Made by a program: the position numbers and the translations under genes. A stretch of DNA of 64,000 nucleotides from Metaphire vulgaris. Taxonomy: Eukaryota > Annelida > Clitellata > Crassiclitellata > Megascolecidae. The stretch spans positions 12,053,867-12,117,866 of the forward strand of contig CM030842.1 of NCBI GenBank assembly GCA_018105865.1, written 5' to 3'. Of this stretch, positions 31,703 to 42,865 are shown in pieces (position 1 is the stretch's first letter; every line of letters starts with the position of its first letter). Below the pieces are notes generated by a model that ran no database searches, was not told where the DNA came from, and was given only the letters and a program-made list of their open reading frames with translations.

Positions 31703-31928
31703 TGTAAGCGCCTCCCCCGCTTACCATTCCCATCTTACTCATTTTCTTAAAACTCAAAACAAGTGTCACATATACACGAATTTAATACATTTCACGGAGT
31801 CCATTTCATGCTCCAATACTGCCAAAGATCACTACTACTTACATACATAAGATGACGCCCCCCTCTTTAAACTCTATGTTTTATTTATATAGCTCCTTTT
31901 TATTATATCCTGAAAAAGCGCCCTTACA
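31703..31928 (-). repeat. 5' LTR
   Basis: 226 bp, TGTAAG...CTTACA, directly followed by the duplicated target ggcat. Confidence 0.92.
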
Positions 31929-32249
31929 GGCATTCAATAGGGGCACGGGTACCCCATGTGGAGCCGCCAGTGCGTTCAAGCATCCGAACTGCATAATAAC
32001 ACGCTCCACATAGTCCCAATGTTGTAAAAGAAAGACCGATGGGACGTGGTTTACTGTCGATGGTTTGTACAATGTATCGACATACGTTTGTCTGGAAATT
32101 GTCACGTTGTGCGGACGCGTTCAATAAAAACGCTATGAATAGAAATTACTGCGTACAAAGCGTTAGCCTGAAGCATATCATGTCGCATTCAGCAAAGGCA
32201 TACGCATAAAAGTAACGTCAATAGCAGTTGGCTCTTATATCATCTACAC

Positions 32250-32606
32250 CAGAGGTGCCAAACATACGGCCCGCGGACCGGATACGGCCCACGAAAGCTT
32301 TTCATCCGGTCCGCGTGTATGTGTCTGAATACAAAAGAGAAAAATCTTTATGTTTAAGCGAAGTTACTTTATTTAAAGCATGTTCATGAAAATCGGAAAT
32401 TACATATATGAAACTCATTTTTTACATACAATAGGAATGAAATAAGAATTTTTGAAACAATTCTCGAACACGCCTTTTTATATACTGTTTTGTGTAATAT
32501 AAGCCTACGGTAGTTCGTGTTAATGTTATGTACAAATCAGGTCCGCGACAACCACAAAGACTTTTATGTGGCCCGCTATATATATGGAATGAGTTTGACA
32601 CCCCTT
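32250..32606. mobile_element. hAT-like MITE (CAGAGGTGCCAAAC)
   Basis: Left CAGAGGTGCCAAACATACGG, right GGAATGAGTTTGACACCCC. These ends belong to a well-known dispersed MITE type; the right terminus is slightly decayed. Confidence 0.75.
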
Positions 32607-32642
32607 TCTACATATTGTAAAAAATATAATTCTGAACTGAAA

Positions 32643-32909
32643 CAGAGACGTCATTTCACCGTTTTTCAGGGGGGGGGGCAAAACATTTTCAGCCTGACAA
32701 GTTACAAGTTTGCGAAAAAAGTTGATGACCTTTGTTTTGCTTGTCAGTCATTTTCTTCACGGTTAGTTACAGTACTTCTTCAGATTACTCGATATCAAGC
32801 ACTCCTTTAGGGCATATAAAACACTAAATAACACAAACATTGGCGAAAAAAATTTTTCCCTAAAAATCAGGGGAGGCAAATGCCCCCTGCCCCCCAAATG
32901 ACGTCCCTG
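32643..32909. mobile_element. hAT-like MITE (CAGAGACGTCATTT)
   Basis: Ends CAGAGACGTCATTT and AAATGACGTCCCTG; perfect 8-bp target duplication aactgaaa (32635-32642, 32910-32917). Related to 43506-43801. Confidence 0.9.
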
Positions 32910-32917
32910 AACTGAAA

Positions 32918-33750
32918 TTCATTTCATCTCTTTAGATTTGTGTACACTGTACACAATGATCAAAAGAGATGCATTAGTGTATACAATATAGCCTACATAT
33001 TTTGCAAAAGACAACATTTATCCACTGTCTTATCTAATAATTAGTAATAGCAATATATTTGCCATTTTTTAGTTTAGACTTTAGACTGGACTAAACATTG
33101 TCTTAGCTGTTTAAATTCATGTATAAGATGATCAAAAGGAACACACTGGTGACTGAGAATTTGTTCCCTGTCCTAAACCATGTAGCTTGTATGCAATGTT
33201 CCCTCTAATTTTGTGTAGTCTGTGTGCGCATGAAATTTCTTGTGTGCAAAATTTTACATGGAAAGTCAACTTCTGTGCGTGCCGAGAATTTGCCCGAAAT
33301 CAGCATTGGTCATTTGCAAACATGCTAATACTCTTAGAACACTGTTATCAGTCAATAATCCGCTTTCTACAATTTACCCACCAGTTTAGAACATAAACAC
33401 ATGCATTGGCGTAAACTTGGACGAAAAAGTGGGAACCCAAACCCTATTCCTTCCCCTTTTCTATTGTAACCTTTCAAAAAGTTGGGGATCGAGTCCAGAG
33501 CCCTAACAGTAGTTTAAAACTATGATTACACACGCGGTCTAACCATAGAAGACACTCATTAGTTTAAAAATTCAAGCATCACAAGTCAAGCATTACAAAT
33601 CTGCAAAGGGGTTATGATTTTCATGCCCATAGAGTTTCTATTGGATCCTTACTATGTGCCCATTCTATCCAGGTAAGTTACGCTTCCTCCAAGAAGATGT
33701 CTCTTAATGGGCATCATCATGTCTAGATGATATTCTTCTAGTTCAGTGTT
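32918..33750. other. Unannotated interval
   Basis: No gene or classified repeat seen; AT-rich with short frames only. Confidence 0.4.
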
Positions 33751-34375
33751 TCCCAAACTGTGGGTCGCGACCCAAAAGAGGGTCGCAGGGTAACATGAAA
33801 TTAGAATCAAAAGTGCCATTTTCTAACCAATACCACAATGTCACAAGTTTTGAAAGTTGCAAGTATACTTAGGTCTTAAGAAATTTATATTCATGCAATC
33901 CTCCATACACGGCTTATATTAAAATGATTAGTGTTTTATGAAACGTTTATCCAATTTTTGTTGAAATAAGTTTGCAGAGTCGCGGCATGTTACAAAGCCG
34001 TTGACGTGAGTCGCGCAGTTCCAACAGTTTGGGAAGCTCTGGCTTACAGCACTTTTAAAATATTTTAATTGTATTCCGACCATTTTGCTCTGAAACTCCA
34101 ATAACAATAGGGAATCTCTTATGTTGTTGCTATCAACCTGACGGTTGAGCGATTTTGCTATATACATAGGGTTTTTGAGACGCGTAACAAAGGTATGTTC
34201 CTGGCAAAAATTGAAAAGATAATTTTCAAGAAATTCCAAAATCTATTTTTCTAGTTTTGTCTTATTTGGCAAAAATATGAATAAATCCGCCTAATATATT
34301 CGCCATGAATATGAATTCGAATTGAATAAGAGCTTTTGCTTTGCCATTTCTTCAACCAACGTTCGCCAGATGGCC
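33751..34375. mobile_element. Dispersed element 'gtgtttcccaaactgtgggtcgcgaccc', copy 1
   Basis: Shares its start, several interior blocks (e.g. ttaaaatgatta, attttgctctgaaact) and the end (caaccaacgttcgccagatggc) with 58960-59730. Short ORFs are not conserved. Probably a non-autonomous hAT relative. Confidence 0.6.
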
Positions 34376-34436
34376 TAATGCATATTTGATATTACATCTA
34401 TAACATTAAAATCGTTATCTGTATGTCTGTTGCCTT

Positions 34437-34606
34437 CGAGCGTTCTGATTGGTTGGCTGTGTGAGCGTTCTGATTGGTTGCGTTCGAGCGTTCTGATTGT
34501 TTGGCTGTGTGAGCGTTCTGATTGGTTGGCTGTGTGAGCGTTCTGATTGGTTACCTTCAAGCGTTCTGATTGGTTGGCTGAGTGAGCGTTCTGATTGGTC
34601 GTTCTG
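34437..34606. repeat. Minisatellite of GAGCGTTCTGATTGGTTGGC
   Basis: Seven units of about 24-25 bp. Every unit contains ATTGG, an inverted CCAAT box; the complement reads CCAATCAGAACGCTC. Confidence 0.88.
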
Positions 34607-34628
34607 GAATTGGAATTGGATTGGTCGT

Positions 34629-34700
34629 TGCCTCGAGCGAAGCGAAGCGACGCGAAGCTCGCCTCATGCGAGCGAAGCTCGCGCGAGCGAAGCGAGCCTT
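34629..34700. repeat. gcgaagc/gctcgc palindromic array
   Basis: Run of interleaved GAGCGAAGCGA and its inverted form; strongly CpG-rich against its surroundings. Confidence 0.75.
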
Positions 34701-34713
34701 CGAGTTCTAGTGC

Positions 34714-34775
<62 letters not shown>
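34714..34775. repeat. (ATT)n tail of LINE copy B
   Basis: About 20 ATT units directly at the 3' end of the minus-strand LINE. Confidence 0.9.
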
Positions 34776-34777
<2 letters not shown>

Positions 34778-35006
34778 GTACTGATTTATGTGGTAACTCG
34801 TCCGAACGAACTGCGTGAACACATTACAAAGTTACAGATAACTCGTGCGATATAACCAGGTTTTAAGTCTCTCTTTAAAAGTATTCAAGGTCGTAGAGAG
34901 CTGTATTGATGGCGGTAGACAATTCCATGCCCGAGCCGCGGCCGCGGGAAATGCTCGATCCCCGACGGTTCGGAGGCGCGTCCTCGGGACCACCAATAAG
35001 GCGGAT
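34776..35006 (-). pseudogene. CR1/L2-like LINE copy B, 3' part
   Basis: Minus strand: SALLVVPRTRLRTVGDRAFP, AAAARAWNCLPPSIQLSTTL and TFKERLKTWLYRTSYL, then stop and 3' UTR. Equivalent to the last 60 residues of copy A. The remainder of this copy lies at 41189-42515; the two parts were separated by the CCGG element. Confidence 0.92.
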
Positions 35007-35209
35007 CCGGTGTCGTATAAATTTATTTCCGCCATAAAATTATTTCCTGGGCGGAGCCTGCGGTTGCTAGGGAAATAAAATTATGTGGCATACGTATAAA
35101 TTTATTTCCGTATAAATTTATTTCCGCCTATCAACATAATATCTAAAAATAGCTTTAATCACTTTAATGCATACGGTTAGTAGCAGGCAATAACTTTATT
35201 TTCTACACA

Positions 35210-36690
35210 TAACTATATAGCCTGCTGTTGGTGGGGAAATAAAATTATAACCGGTAATAAATTTATTTCCTATCTTCTGTCTATCTATACCTGTGCATAG
35301 CATTGGTTGGAAATGAAATCATATCCTATGGATGATAAATTTATTTCCTACCTATATACACATAACTATATAGCCTACTGATGGCAGGGAAATAACATTA
35401 TAGCCGGTTATAAATTTATTTCCTAGTCTACAATCTATCTATACCTGTATATAGCATTGGTTGAAATGAAATGATATCCCATGGGTAATAAATTTATTTC
35501 CTAGGAAATAAAATTATAACCATTAATAAATTTATTTCCTATCAATCTATACCTGTATATAGCATTGATTGGAAATGATATCCTATGGGTAATAAATTTA
35601 TTTCTAGGAAATAAAATTATAGCCAGTTATAAATTTATTTCCTATCTATCTATACCTGTATATAGCATTGGTTTGAAATGAAATGATATCCATGGGTAAT
35701 AAATTTATTTCCTAGGAAATAAAATTATAACCATTAATAAATTCATTTCATATCTATCTATACCTGTGTATAGCATTGGTTTGAAATGAAATGATATGCC
35801 ATGGGTAATAAATTTATTTCTAGAAATAAAATTATAACCAATAATAAATTTATTTCCTATCAATCTATACCTGTATATAGCATTGGTTGGAAATGATATC
35901 CTATGGGTAATAAATTTATTTCTAGGAAATAAAATTATAGCCAGTTATAAATTTATTTCCTAGTCTACTGTCTATCTATACCTGTATATAGCATTGGTTG
36001 GAAATGAAGTGATATGCCATGGGTAATAAATTTATTTCCTAGGAAATAAAATTATAACCGGTAATAAATTCATTTCCTATCTATCTATACCTGTATATAG
36101 CATTGGTTGGAAATGAAGTGATATGCCATGGGTAATAAATTTATTTCATAGGAAATAAAATTATAACCGGTAATAAATTCATTTCCTATCTATCTATACC
36201 TGTGTATAGCATTGGTTTGAAGTGAAATGATATCCCATGGGTAATAAATTTATTTCCCAGAAATAAAATTATAACCATTAATAAATTCATTTCCTATCTA
36301 TCTATACCTGTGTATAGCATTGGTTTGAAATGAAATGATATCCCATGGGTAATAAATTTATTTCCTAGGAAATAAAATTATAACCGGTAATAAATTCATT
36401 TCCTATCTATCTATACCTGTGTATAGCATTGGTTTGAAATGAAATGATATCCCATGGGTAATCAATTTATTTCCTAGGAAATAAAATTATAACCGGTAAT
36501 AAATTCATTTCCTATCAATCTATGCCTGTATATAGCATTGGTTGGAAATGATATCCTATGGGTAATAAATTTATTTCCTAGGAAATAAAATTATAACCGG
36601 TAATAAATTCATTTCCTATCTATCTATACCTGTGTATAGCATTGGTTGGAATGAAATGATATCCTATGGGTGATAAATTTATTTCCTACT
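35210..36690 (+). repeat. Left tandem array of the foldback element, ~109-bp units
   Basis: A typical unit has ctatacctgtgtatagcatt, then atgggtaataaatttatttc, then cctaggaaataaaattataa, then ccggtaataaattcatttcc. Example spacing 36302 to 36411 is 109 bp. Each unit holds a dyad centred on CCTAGG and a second end-like pair around CCGG. Confidence 0.9.
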
Positions 36691-37494
36691 TATCTATTTC
36701 ATTGGCACTTGGCATTTTGGCGTTATCTAGAGGGTATTAACTGAAAAACGGATTTCAATTTCCCACGAGAAAGCATAGTTGAAAAAATGCTTCAGTAGAG
36801 TAATATATAGTGAATGCTATCCTTAGCAACAAGAGATGGCCTTCATTAAAGTGACGAGGAAGATACTACCAACAGACGATAAAATGCGTTTCCGGATTAG
36901 AAATCTCAATAGGCCTATCAGTTTATCCTCTGTGTATAAGTCGACATTAAAAAGACGATTTGTGACGAAGCGCCAGAGAAAAACATGACATTTGTCGAAA
37001 CAATTATTATCAGAACAACGATCATTAAATAAAGATCAGCTGTGCTAGAACAATGGCAAATCATTGGCATATTTGAAGTGAAATGCATGATTCAATTTTT
37101 GGTAGCATCCGCATTTGAAAATAAGTGTAAGCGGTCTGTTGTAGATGATCAATATCGACTTAAACTGTTAAACATACTCAAGACCACCCGTAGTGAGTTT
37201 ACCGGAAAATGCGATTCTTTTGCGATTGATAAGCCGCTGATTATATGCAGATACGATTAGACTTAGCAAGCAATAATGCTGATAATGGCTATCTTATAAT
37301 AATAACTATACGATTTCATATGAAGCATTGATTGGGAGGAAGTGAAGAAGAGGAGGCGAAGGGAAGAAAACCACAAAAGTACTTTAAACACAATATTCAA
37401 GTAATGCTGGTGCTACATAATTCCAGTTCCTAATGAACAATACTAGCAACTACCATAAGCACCGACTAAGCCTAAATTCATCTTTGGAGTCGTC

Positions 37495-37857
37495 CATAAA
37501 TTAACTCACGCGATTTTTGGCACTCCCTTACGTAACGCGACGTCACAAAACGTCGGACCCCCTAAAATATGACGTCACAGGGGCCGACCTCCCCGAATTT
37601 TCATCTTTCGAAAAGACTTGACAAGCAAGAAATGGCCATCCTTGTATTTTTTCCTCTCGAAAACCATGACAAGCAAAAAAAAAAGTCATAATTGTATTTT
37701 TCCTCTCCAAAATCCCTTACAAGCAAAAATGTCAAAGGTAATCACCTAAAAAAATTTGCGGGACGTCACATTTACGGAACCCCCGTCCTCACACATCGTC
37801 ACAAATGGCCGGACCCCTCCCCCTAACCGCGTGACGTAATTTATAGACGAGCCCTTA
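37495..37857. mobile_element. MITE with GTCCATAAATT ends, nested in the foldback element
   Basis: Left GGAGTCGTCCATAAATT, right AATTTATAGACGAGCCC as imperfect inverted repeats, with TGACGTCA-type motifs inside. Same type as 48467-48983. Confidence 0.7.
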
Positions 37858-37914
37858 GTCTACTATATCTTACTCAAAACCTAACCACAACAGAAGGCTA
37901 TATAAGCTTATATG

Positions 37915-38769
37915 CAGGGCCCGTTTTATCTACTGGGCACAGTGGGCACTGTGCCCAAGGCCTACGACCTTTTCAGGAGCCTACGAAAGTCAGATGTATA
38001 TGGAGAACATGAAGGGGAAAAAATAGGCCATGGCAGAAATTTCAGTCTTGCAGATACAAATTTAATAACGTTTAACTCTAGCAGTCACAAACAGTATAAT
38101 ATCTATTAATATGAGCACTTGAGCAGAGTTACGATATGTAAACCTTTTGGGTCTTTTCATAAGCAAGCAAAGTCACTTATGATGTCCTCAAATGTCATTT
38201 CCCATCGTCTTTTTCGAATGAAAGTAGTGCCAGGGAGGATAGTCATGTTTATCTTATCGTTGACCGAAGATAAGTTTTTATAAGTTTCAGTTTGGAAAAT
38301 GAACGTTCACCTTTACAACTTGTTCCAAAAATTGAAAGGTAGATTCGGAAAGCAATATTTACATTTGGAAAACGTATCACCATCCTATTCTTTATTTGAG
38401 CCATAGGCCAAGCATTTCAGCCACTCTTTTAATCTTGCCAAATATTTGTGAAAATAGAAGAAAGTCGTCAGTAATTGCCTCTTCCAGATCTGATGGATAC
38501 ACCATAATTAGTGCCTTGGCTTTAGAAACTGTTTCATCAGTTGACAGAAGAAAAAAGTTGAACTAGATTTGAATTTTAACATCGAAAACTAAGGAGGGTG
38601 CATTCCAAAATCATTATTAAACATGAAGTCATAAAATAATGCGAAAGTGTTTAACTTTAAAGTTTTATCCACAGTTGGTTGCGTAGTTGGCAACTTGGAG
38701 GTTTCAAGTTGAGGAGGGCCTACGATTATGAGAGTGCCCAGGGCCTGCGAAGACTTTCAACCAGCCCTG
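37915..38769 (-). mobile_element. hAT element remnant nested in the foldback element
   Basis: Ends CAGGGC...GCCCTG with perfect 8-bp target duplication cttatatg (37907-37914, 38770-38777). It carries a decayed hAT transposase C-terminus on the minus strand and has lost the rest. Confidence 0.88.
38120..38560 (-). pseudogene. hAT transposase C-terminal fragment
   Basis: Minus strand, broken frames: SKAKALIMVYPSDLEEAI and TDDFLLFSQIFGKI, then GERSFSKLKLIKTYLRSTI and LSSLALLSFE. RSFSKLK-IK-YLRST is the hallmark of the hAT C-terminal dimerisation region. The pattern resembles the zinc-finger MYM-associated hAT group. Several stops. Confidence 0.8.
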
Positions 38770-38819
38770 CTTATATGTGTATATGGTTAGGACATGATTT
38801 TCTTTCCAACCAATGCTAC

Positions 38820-40315
38820 ATGATGCAGGTATAGATAGATAGGAAATAAATTTATAACCGGCTATAATTGTATTTCCTAGGAAATAAATTTATTACCCAT
38901 AGGATATCATTTCCAACCAATGCTATAAACAGGTATAGATGAACCGTAGACTAGGAAATAAATTTATAACCGGCTATAATTTTATTTCCTAGGAAATAAA
39001 TTTATAACCGGCTATAATTTTATTTCCCAGGAAATAAATTTATTACCCATAGAATATCATTTCCAACCAATGCTATACACAGGTATAGATAGACCGTTGA
39101 CTAGGAAATAAATTTATAACCGGCTATAATTTTATTTCCTAGGAAATAAATTTATTACCCATAGGATATCATTTCCAACCAATGCTATAAACAGGTATAG
39201 ATGGACCGTAGACTAGGAAATAAATTTATAACCGGCTAGAATTTTATTTCCTAGGAAATAAATTTATAACCTAGGAAATAAATTTATAACCGGCTATAAG
39301 TTTATTTCCTAGGAAATAAATTTATTACCCATAGAATATCATTTCCAACCAATGCTATACACAGGTATAGATAGACCGTAGACTAGGAAATAAATTTATA
39401 ACCGGCTATAATTTTATTTCCTAGGAAATAAATTTATTACCCATAGGATATCATTTCCAACCAATGCTATAAACAGGTATAGATGGACCGTAGACTAGGA
39501 AATAAATTTATAACCGGCTATAATTTTATTTCCTAGAAAATAAATTTATAACCTAGGAAATAAATTTATAACCGGCTATAATTTTATTTCCTAGGAAATA
39601 AATTTATTACCCATAGAATATCATTTCCAACCAATGCTATAAACAGGTATAGATAAACCGTAGACTAGGAAATAAATTTATAACCGGCTAGAATTTTATT
39701 TCCTAGGAAATAAATTTATTACCCATAGGATATCATTTCCAACCAATGCTATAAACAAGTATAGATAGACAGTATACTAGGAAATAAATTTATAACCGGC
39801 TATAATTTTATTTCCTAGGAAATAAATTAATTACCCATAGGTTATCATTTCCAACCAATGCTATACACAGGTATAGATAGACCGTAGACTAGGAAATAAA
39901 TTTATAACCGGCTATAATTTTATTTCCTAGGAAATAAATTTATAACCTAGGAAATAAATTTATAACCGGCTATAATTTTATTTCCTAGGAAATAAATTTA
40001 TTACCCATAGAATATCATTTCCAACCAATGCTATAAACAGGTATAGATAAACCGTAGACTAGGAAATAAATTTATAACCAGCTAGAATTTTATTTCCTAG
40101 GAAATAAATTTATTACCCATAGGATATCATTTCCAACCAATGCTATAAACAAGTATAGATAGACAGTATACTAGGAAATAAATTTATAACCGGCTATAAT
40201 TTTATTTCCTAGAAAATAAATTAATTACCCATAGGTTATCATTTCCAACCAATGCTATACACAGGTATAGATAGACCGTAGACTAGGAAATAAATTTATA
40301 ACCGACTATAATTTC
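38820..40315 (-). repeat. Right tandem array of the foldback element
   Basis: Inverted relative of the left array: ccaaccaatgctataaacag, gtatagatggaccgtagact, aggaaataaatttataaccg, gctataattttatttcctag. Spacing is about 113 bp for simple units and about 170 bp where an extra aggaaataaatttataacct module is added, giving a higher-order pattern. Confidence 0.9.
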
Positions 40316-40398
40316 ATTTCCTCACTATATAGTTAAGTGTAGATAGGCAGGAAAGTTTAGACCTTAAAATCTTTCCAACTGATCTGGTATCGCTAAAC

Positions 40399-40401
<3 letters not shown>

Positions 40402-40438
<37 letters not shown>
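40402..40438. repeat. (TA)n microsatellite
   Basis: About 18 TA units inside the foldback element. Confidence 0.95.
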
Positions 40439-40440
<2 letters not shown>

Positions 40441-41188
40441 TTAAGGCGCCCATAAAGTATATTTTTCCTCAATGGATAATGCAAATTTTCTACTTTTTAC
40501 AGATACCGTTAATAATTGACCTGTTCAATTTGTTCAAAATTGTTCAATTTGGGTTTTGTGCGCCATCGGCTGAAGCCTGGGCATTATGATAATAATAATG
40601 TGATTTCAAGTGGTTTCTGAGGCTAAGCAAACCTGTGTGTAAACCACTGATATGATTGTGGCACCGTAGAAGTTTATTGACAAACCAATGAATGTACAGT
40701 ACGAGGATGAGTAACAAAAAACCACTGCAGAACAATATAACAGTGAGCGTAATACAACATTTAACACCAAGTGATTATTGCAATTTCTATCTCATTAAAT
40801 GTAAACTTGAAGCTATTTTGTCAAATGGAAACTTGAAACTACTTTGTCAAAATCGCGATTGACCGCATTCGAAAAACAAATGATGGATAGGACGACTGTG
40901 ATTGACTGTAATTGGCAGCCAATCGCCGTGGTTATAGGTAATGAATATTTATGAACTTGTGTATATGCATGAGATTTGCGTATGTGTTATGCCTTATGGC
41001 TCCACCCATATAATTGCTTCAAGCATTGCCATTGGTTGCCTGCAAAGAATTCCCAAGGAGGAAATAAAATTATAGTTGTCGTTGCTATGGGAGGGCGGTT
41101 CTAATCTTGATTGACAGGCTATCTGCCGACCAATCAAAACTTGACCAGGAAATAACTTTATGGGGGAAATAATTTTATACGACACCGG

Positions 41189-42515
41189 CCGATCTCAATC
41201 TTTGCCGGCTTGCGTGGTCAGCCACTCGTGATAGTTCGGACGCAAGGTATTCTGGACCGGCTCCCTTCAGGCAACGGAAGGTCAATGTTGCCAGCTTGAA
41301 ATGGATCCGCTCTGGCACAGACAACCAGTGCAGATCGCGTAGCAGCGGAGTAATGTGATCGCCTAATGAGGCCTGGCATATCACTCGCGCAGCAGCGTTC
41401 AGGACGGACTGGAGACGGTTATGTAGGTATTTCTGTAGTCCAGCGAGAGTTGCATTGCCGTAGTCTAATTTGGACAGCACCAGTGCAGAGACCAGTGTTT
41501 TAAGACCATTGGCAGACACTGATCGACGGATACTCCTGATCAGCCGCAGGGCTTTGAAGCACCCTGCCACTACATTTGCCACATGTGACTTCATTGATAA
41601 CGTACTGTCAAGATATATCCTAAATTCCGCACGATCGACACCGGTTGCACTTCCGTTCCATCGATGTAGATGCAAGACGACGGTATCCAGTGTTTCTGTC
41701 TCTCAGCAGCCATCCAGAGCACTTCCGTCTTAGCAGCATTGAGCTGCAGTCGATGTGACCTCAACCAACTGGTCATCTCAGCTAAACACATCGTGACGCG
41801 TTGTTGAAGCTGCTGGATCGCCGCAGGGGAGCTCCGTAGACTTGCGTGTCGTCCACGTAGAGGTGAGCTTGCAACCCGAACCGCTGGGCAATACTCACCA
41901 TATCGGCAACGTATAGTACGAAGAGGATAGGTCCCAGGACGGAGCCCTGAGGGACCCCACGCACTACTCGTGTGGGCGGCGTAGTAGAACCGGCACAGCG
42001 TACGTACTGCATCCGGTTCTCCAGGTATGAGGAGAACCACTGAAGCACAGAGCCGCCCACCCCGTACGATACTTCCATCTTCTGCAGCAACGTAGCATGA
42101 TCCACAGTATCGAAGGCGGCGGTGAGGTCCAACAGCACCAGAACCGCTACGTCCCCAGCGTCCAGAGCTCGAAGAATATCCGAGGTGACTTTCAGCACCG
42201 CGGTTTCAGTTGAATGGTAAGCACGATATGCAGACTGTAGCTCAGGGAGCAGATTGGAAGACTTCAGGTAGCGAATAAGTTGTTTAGAGACGAGCCGCTC
42301 AAGTAGCTTCGACAGCACTGTCAAGTTGGAAATCGGTCTGTACGACCTGATGTCGTCGGCATCCAAGCTGGGTTTCTTAAGTCTGGGAATGATGTAGGCG
42401 GACTTGAAAGTCGTCGGTACGATTCCAGCAGACATCGAACGGTTAAATAGCTCGGTGATAAAAGGTACGAGTAGGTCGGATGATTCCTTGAGAAGAAATG
42501 TCGGTAGAGGGCCGC
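41189..42515 (-). pseudogene. CR1/L2-like LINE copy B, RT and C-terminal part
   Basis: Minus strand, starting at about 42515 with PLPTFLLKESSDLLVPFITE. RT blocks: SYRPISNLTVLSKLLERLV, motif A LVLLDLTAAFDTVDH, motif B GVPQGSVLGPILFVLY, motif C LYVDDTQVYG (catalytic Asp pair intact). A frameshift follows motif C, and another lies near 41620. The C-terminal blocks LSKLDYGNATLAGLQKYL and LLRDLHWLSVPERIHFKLAT continue to RQRLRSAG, where the CCGG element interrupts. The 5' end is truncated. About 60 percent of residues agree with copy A by eye. Confidence 0.92.
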
Positions 42516-42689
42516 GAAACGTTACAAAACCACTAAAGTGGACCGATGTTCCAAAATGTTTAGGAAACCCTACTCTAATTGTTTCCTTATTTTGTTCTTC
42601 AACATATTTATTAAGCTAAATTGCGGTTCACAGTTTGCGCTGAATGTCAAACATGTTCCTTCTATAATATCATATCCGCCATAGCTGTA

Positions 42690-42865
42690 ACAACCTAGCC
42701 TCACTGCCCTTTGGACGTTGACTATTGCCTGGCTGATAACATACCTTCCCCATAGCTATTTTAAGAGAGGCTGAGCGCCTAAGAATAAGCAGCTACTGTT
42801 GTGCTGCTTTCCAAGGCGCTATAGAAATCCACGAGATTTTACTTTACTTTACTTTATCCATTCGA
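42690..42865 (+). repeat. Dispersed LINE/SINE 3' tail with (TTTAC)n end
   Basis: gcagctactgttgtgctgct...ggcgctatagaaatccacga then gattttactttactttactt. Same tail as 13700-13800. Confidence 0.6.

Larger units (their letters stand above)
28281..31928 (-). mobile_element. LTR retrotransposon, non-autonomous, with one long gag-like ORF
   Basis: Two nearly identical LTRs (28281-28508 and 31703-31928), each TGTAAG...CTTACA, flanked by a perfect 5-bp target duplication ggcat (28276-28280, 31929-31933). The polypurine tract next to the left LTR and the primer-site-like sequence next to the right LTR both show minus-strand transcription. No protease, reverse transcriptase, RNase H or integrase was found in the 3.2 kb interior, so it probably depended on another element. 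Confidence 0.92.
28146..31972. mobile_element. hAT-like MITE split by the LTR retrotransposon
   Basis: Left part 28146-28280 begins CAGTGGCGGTTCCAGGAT; right part 31934-31972 ends GTGGAGCCGCCAGTG. Flanks cgtccaag / cgttcaag (7 of 8) fit an 8-bp target duplication. The interior matches the intact MITE at 16229-16420. Confidence 0.85.
35011..41184. mobile_element. 6.17 kb foldback-like DNA element with CCGG target duplication, inserted in LINE copy B
   Basis: Flanked by CCGG (35007-35010 and 41185-41188). Ends are inverted repeats: left TGTCGTATAAATTTATTTCC, right (inward) TGTCGTATAAAATTATTTCC, continuing as (G/C)CCCATAAA(A/G)TTATTTCCTGG for about 40 bp. Inside lie two large tandem arrays in opposite orientation (about 35210-36690 and 38820-40315) built from the same end-like motif. 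The centre (36690-37490) has only short ORFs, the clearest a 50-codon Lys/Arg-rich frame at 36836-36988. No transposase was recognised, so it is probably non-autonomous. Removing the element and one CCGG restores the LINE protein in frame and at the same length as copy A. Superfamily unknown to me. Confidence 0.88.

Noticed and set aside
34497..35040. Poly-Ile or poly-Leu protein
   Set aside because: Translation of the (ATT)n tail of the LINE.
35011..41184. CRISPR-like array, because of regular direct repeats with spacers
   Set aside because: The context is an animal genome, the units are palindromic throughout without unique spacers, and two inverted arrays share one transposon-like frame.
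35011..41184. Simple satellite DNA or assembly artefact
   Set aside because: Terminal inverted repeats, a CCGG duplication and precise interruption of a LINE gene show a discrete insertion.
23636..42515. Two LINE copies as one tandem gene family of the host
   Set aside because: Both are 5'-truncated, have 3' simple-repeat tails and frame breaks, as expected of retrotransposed copies.
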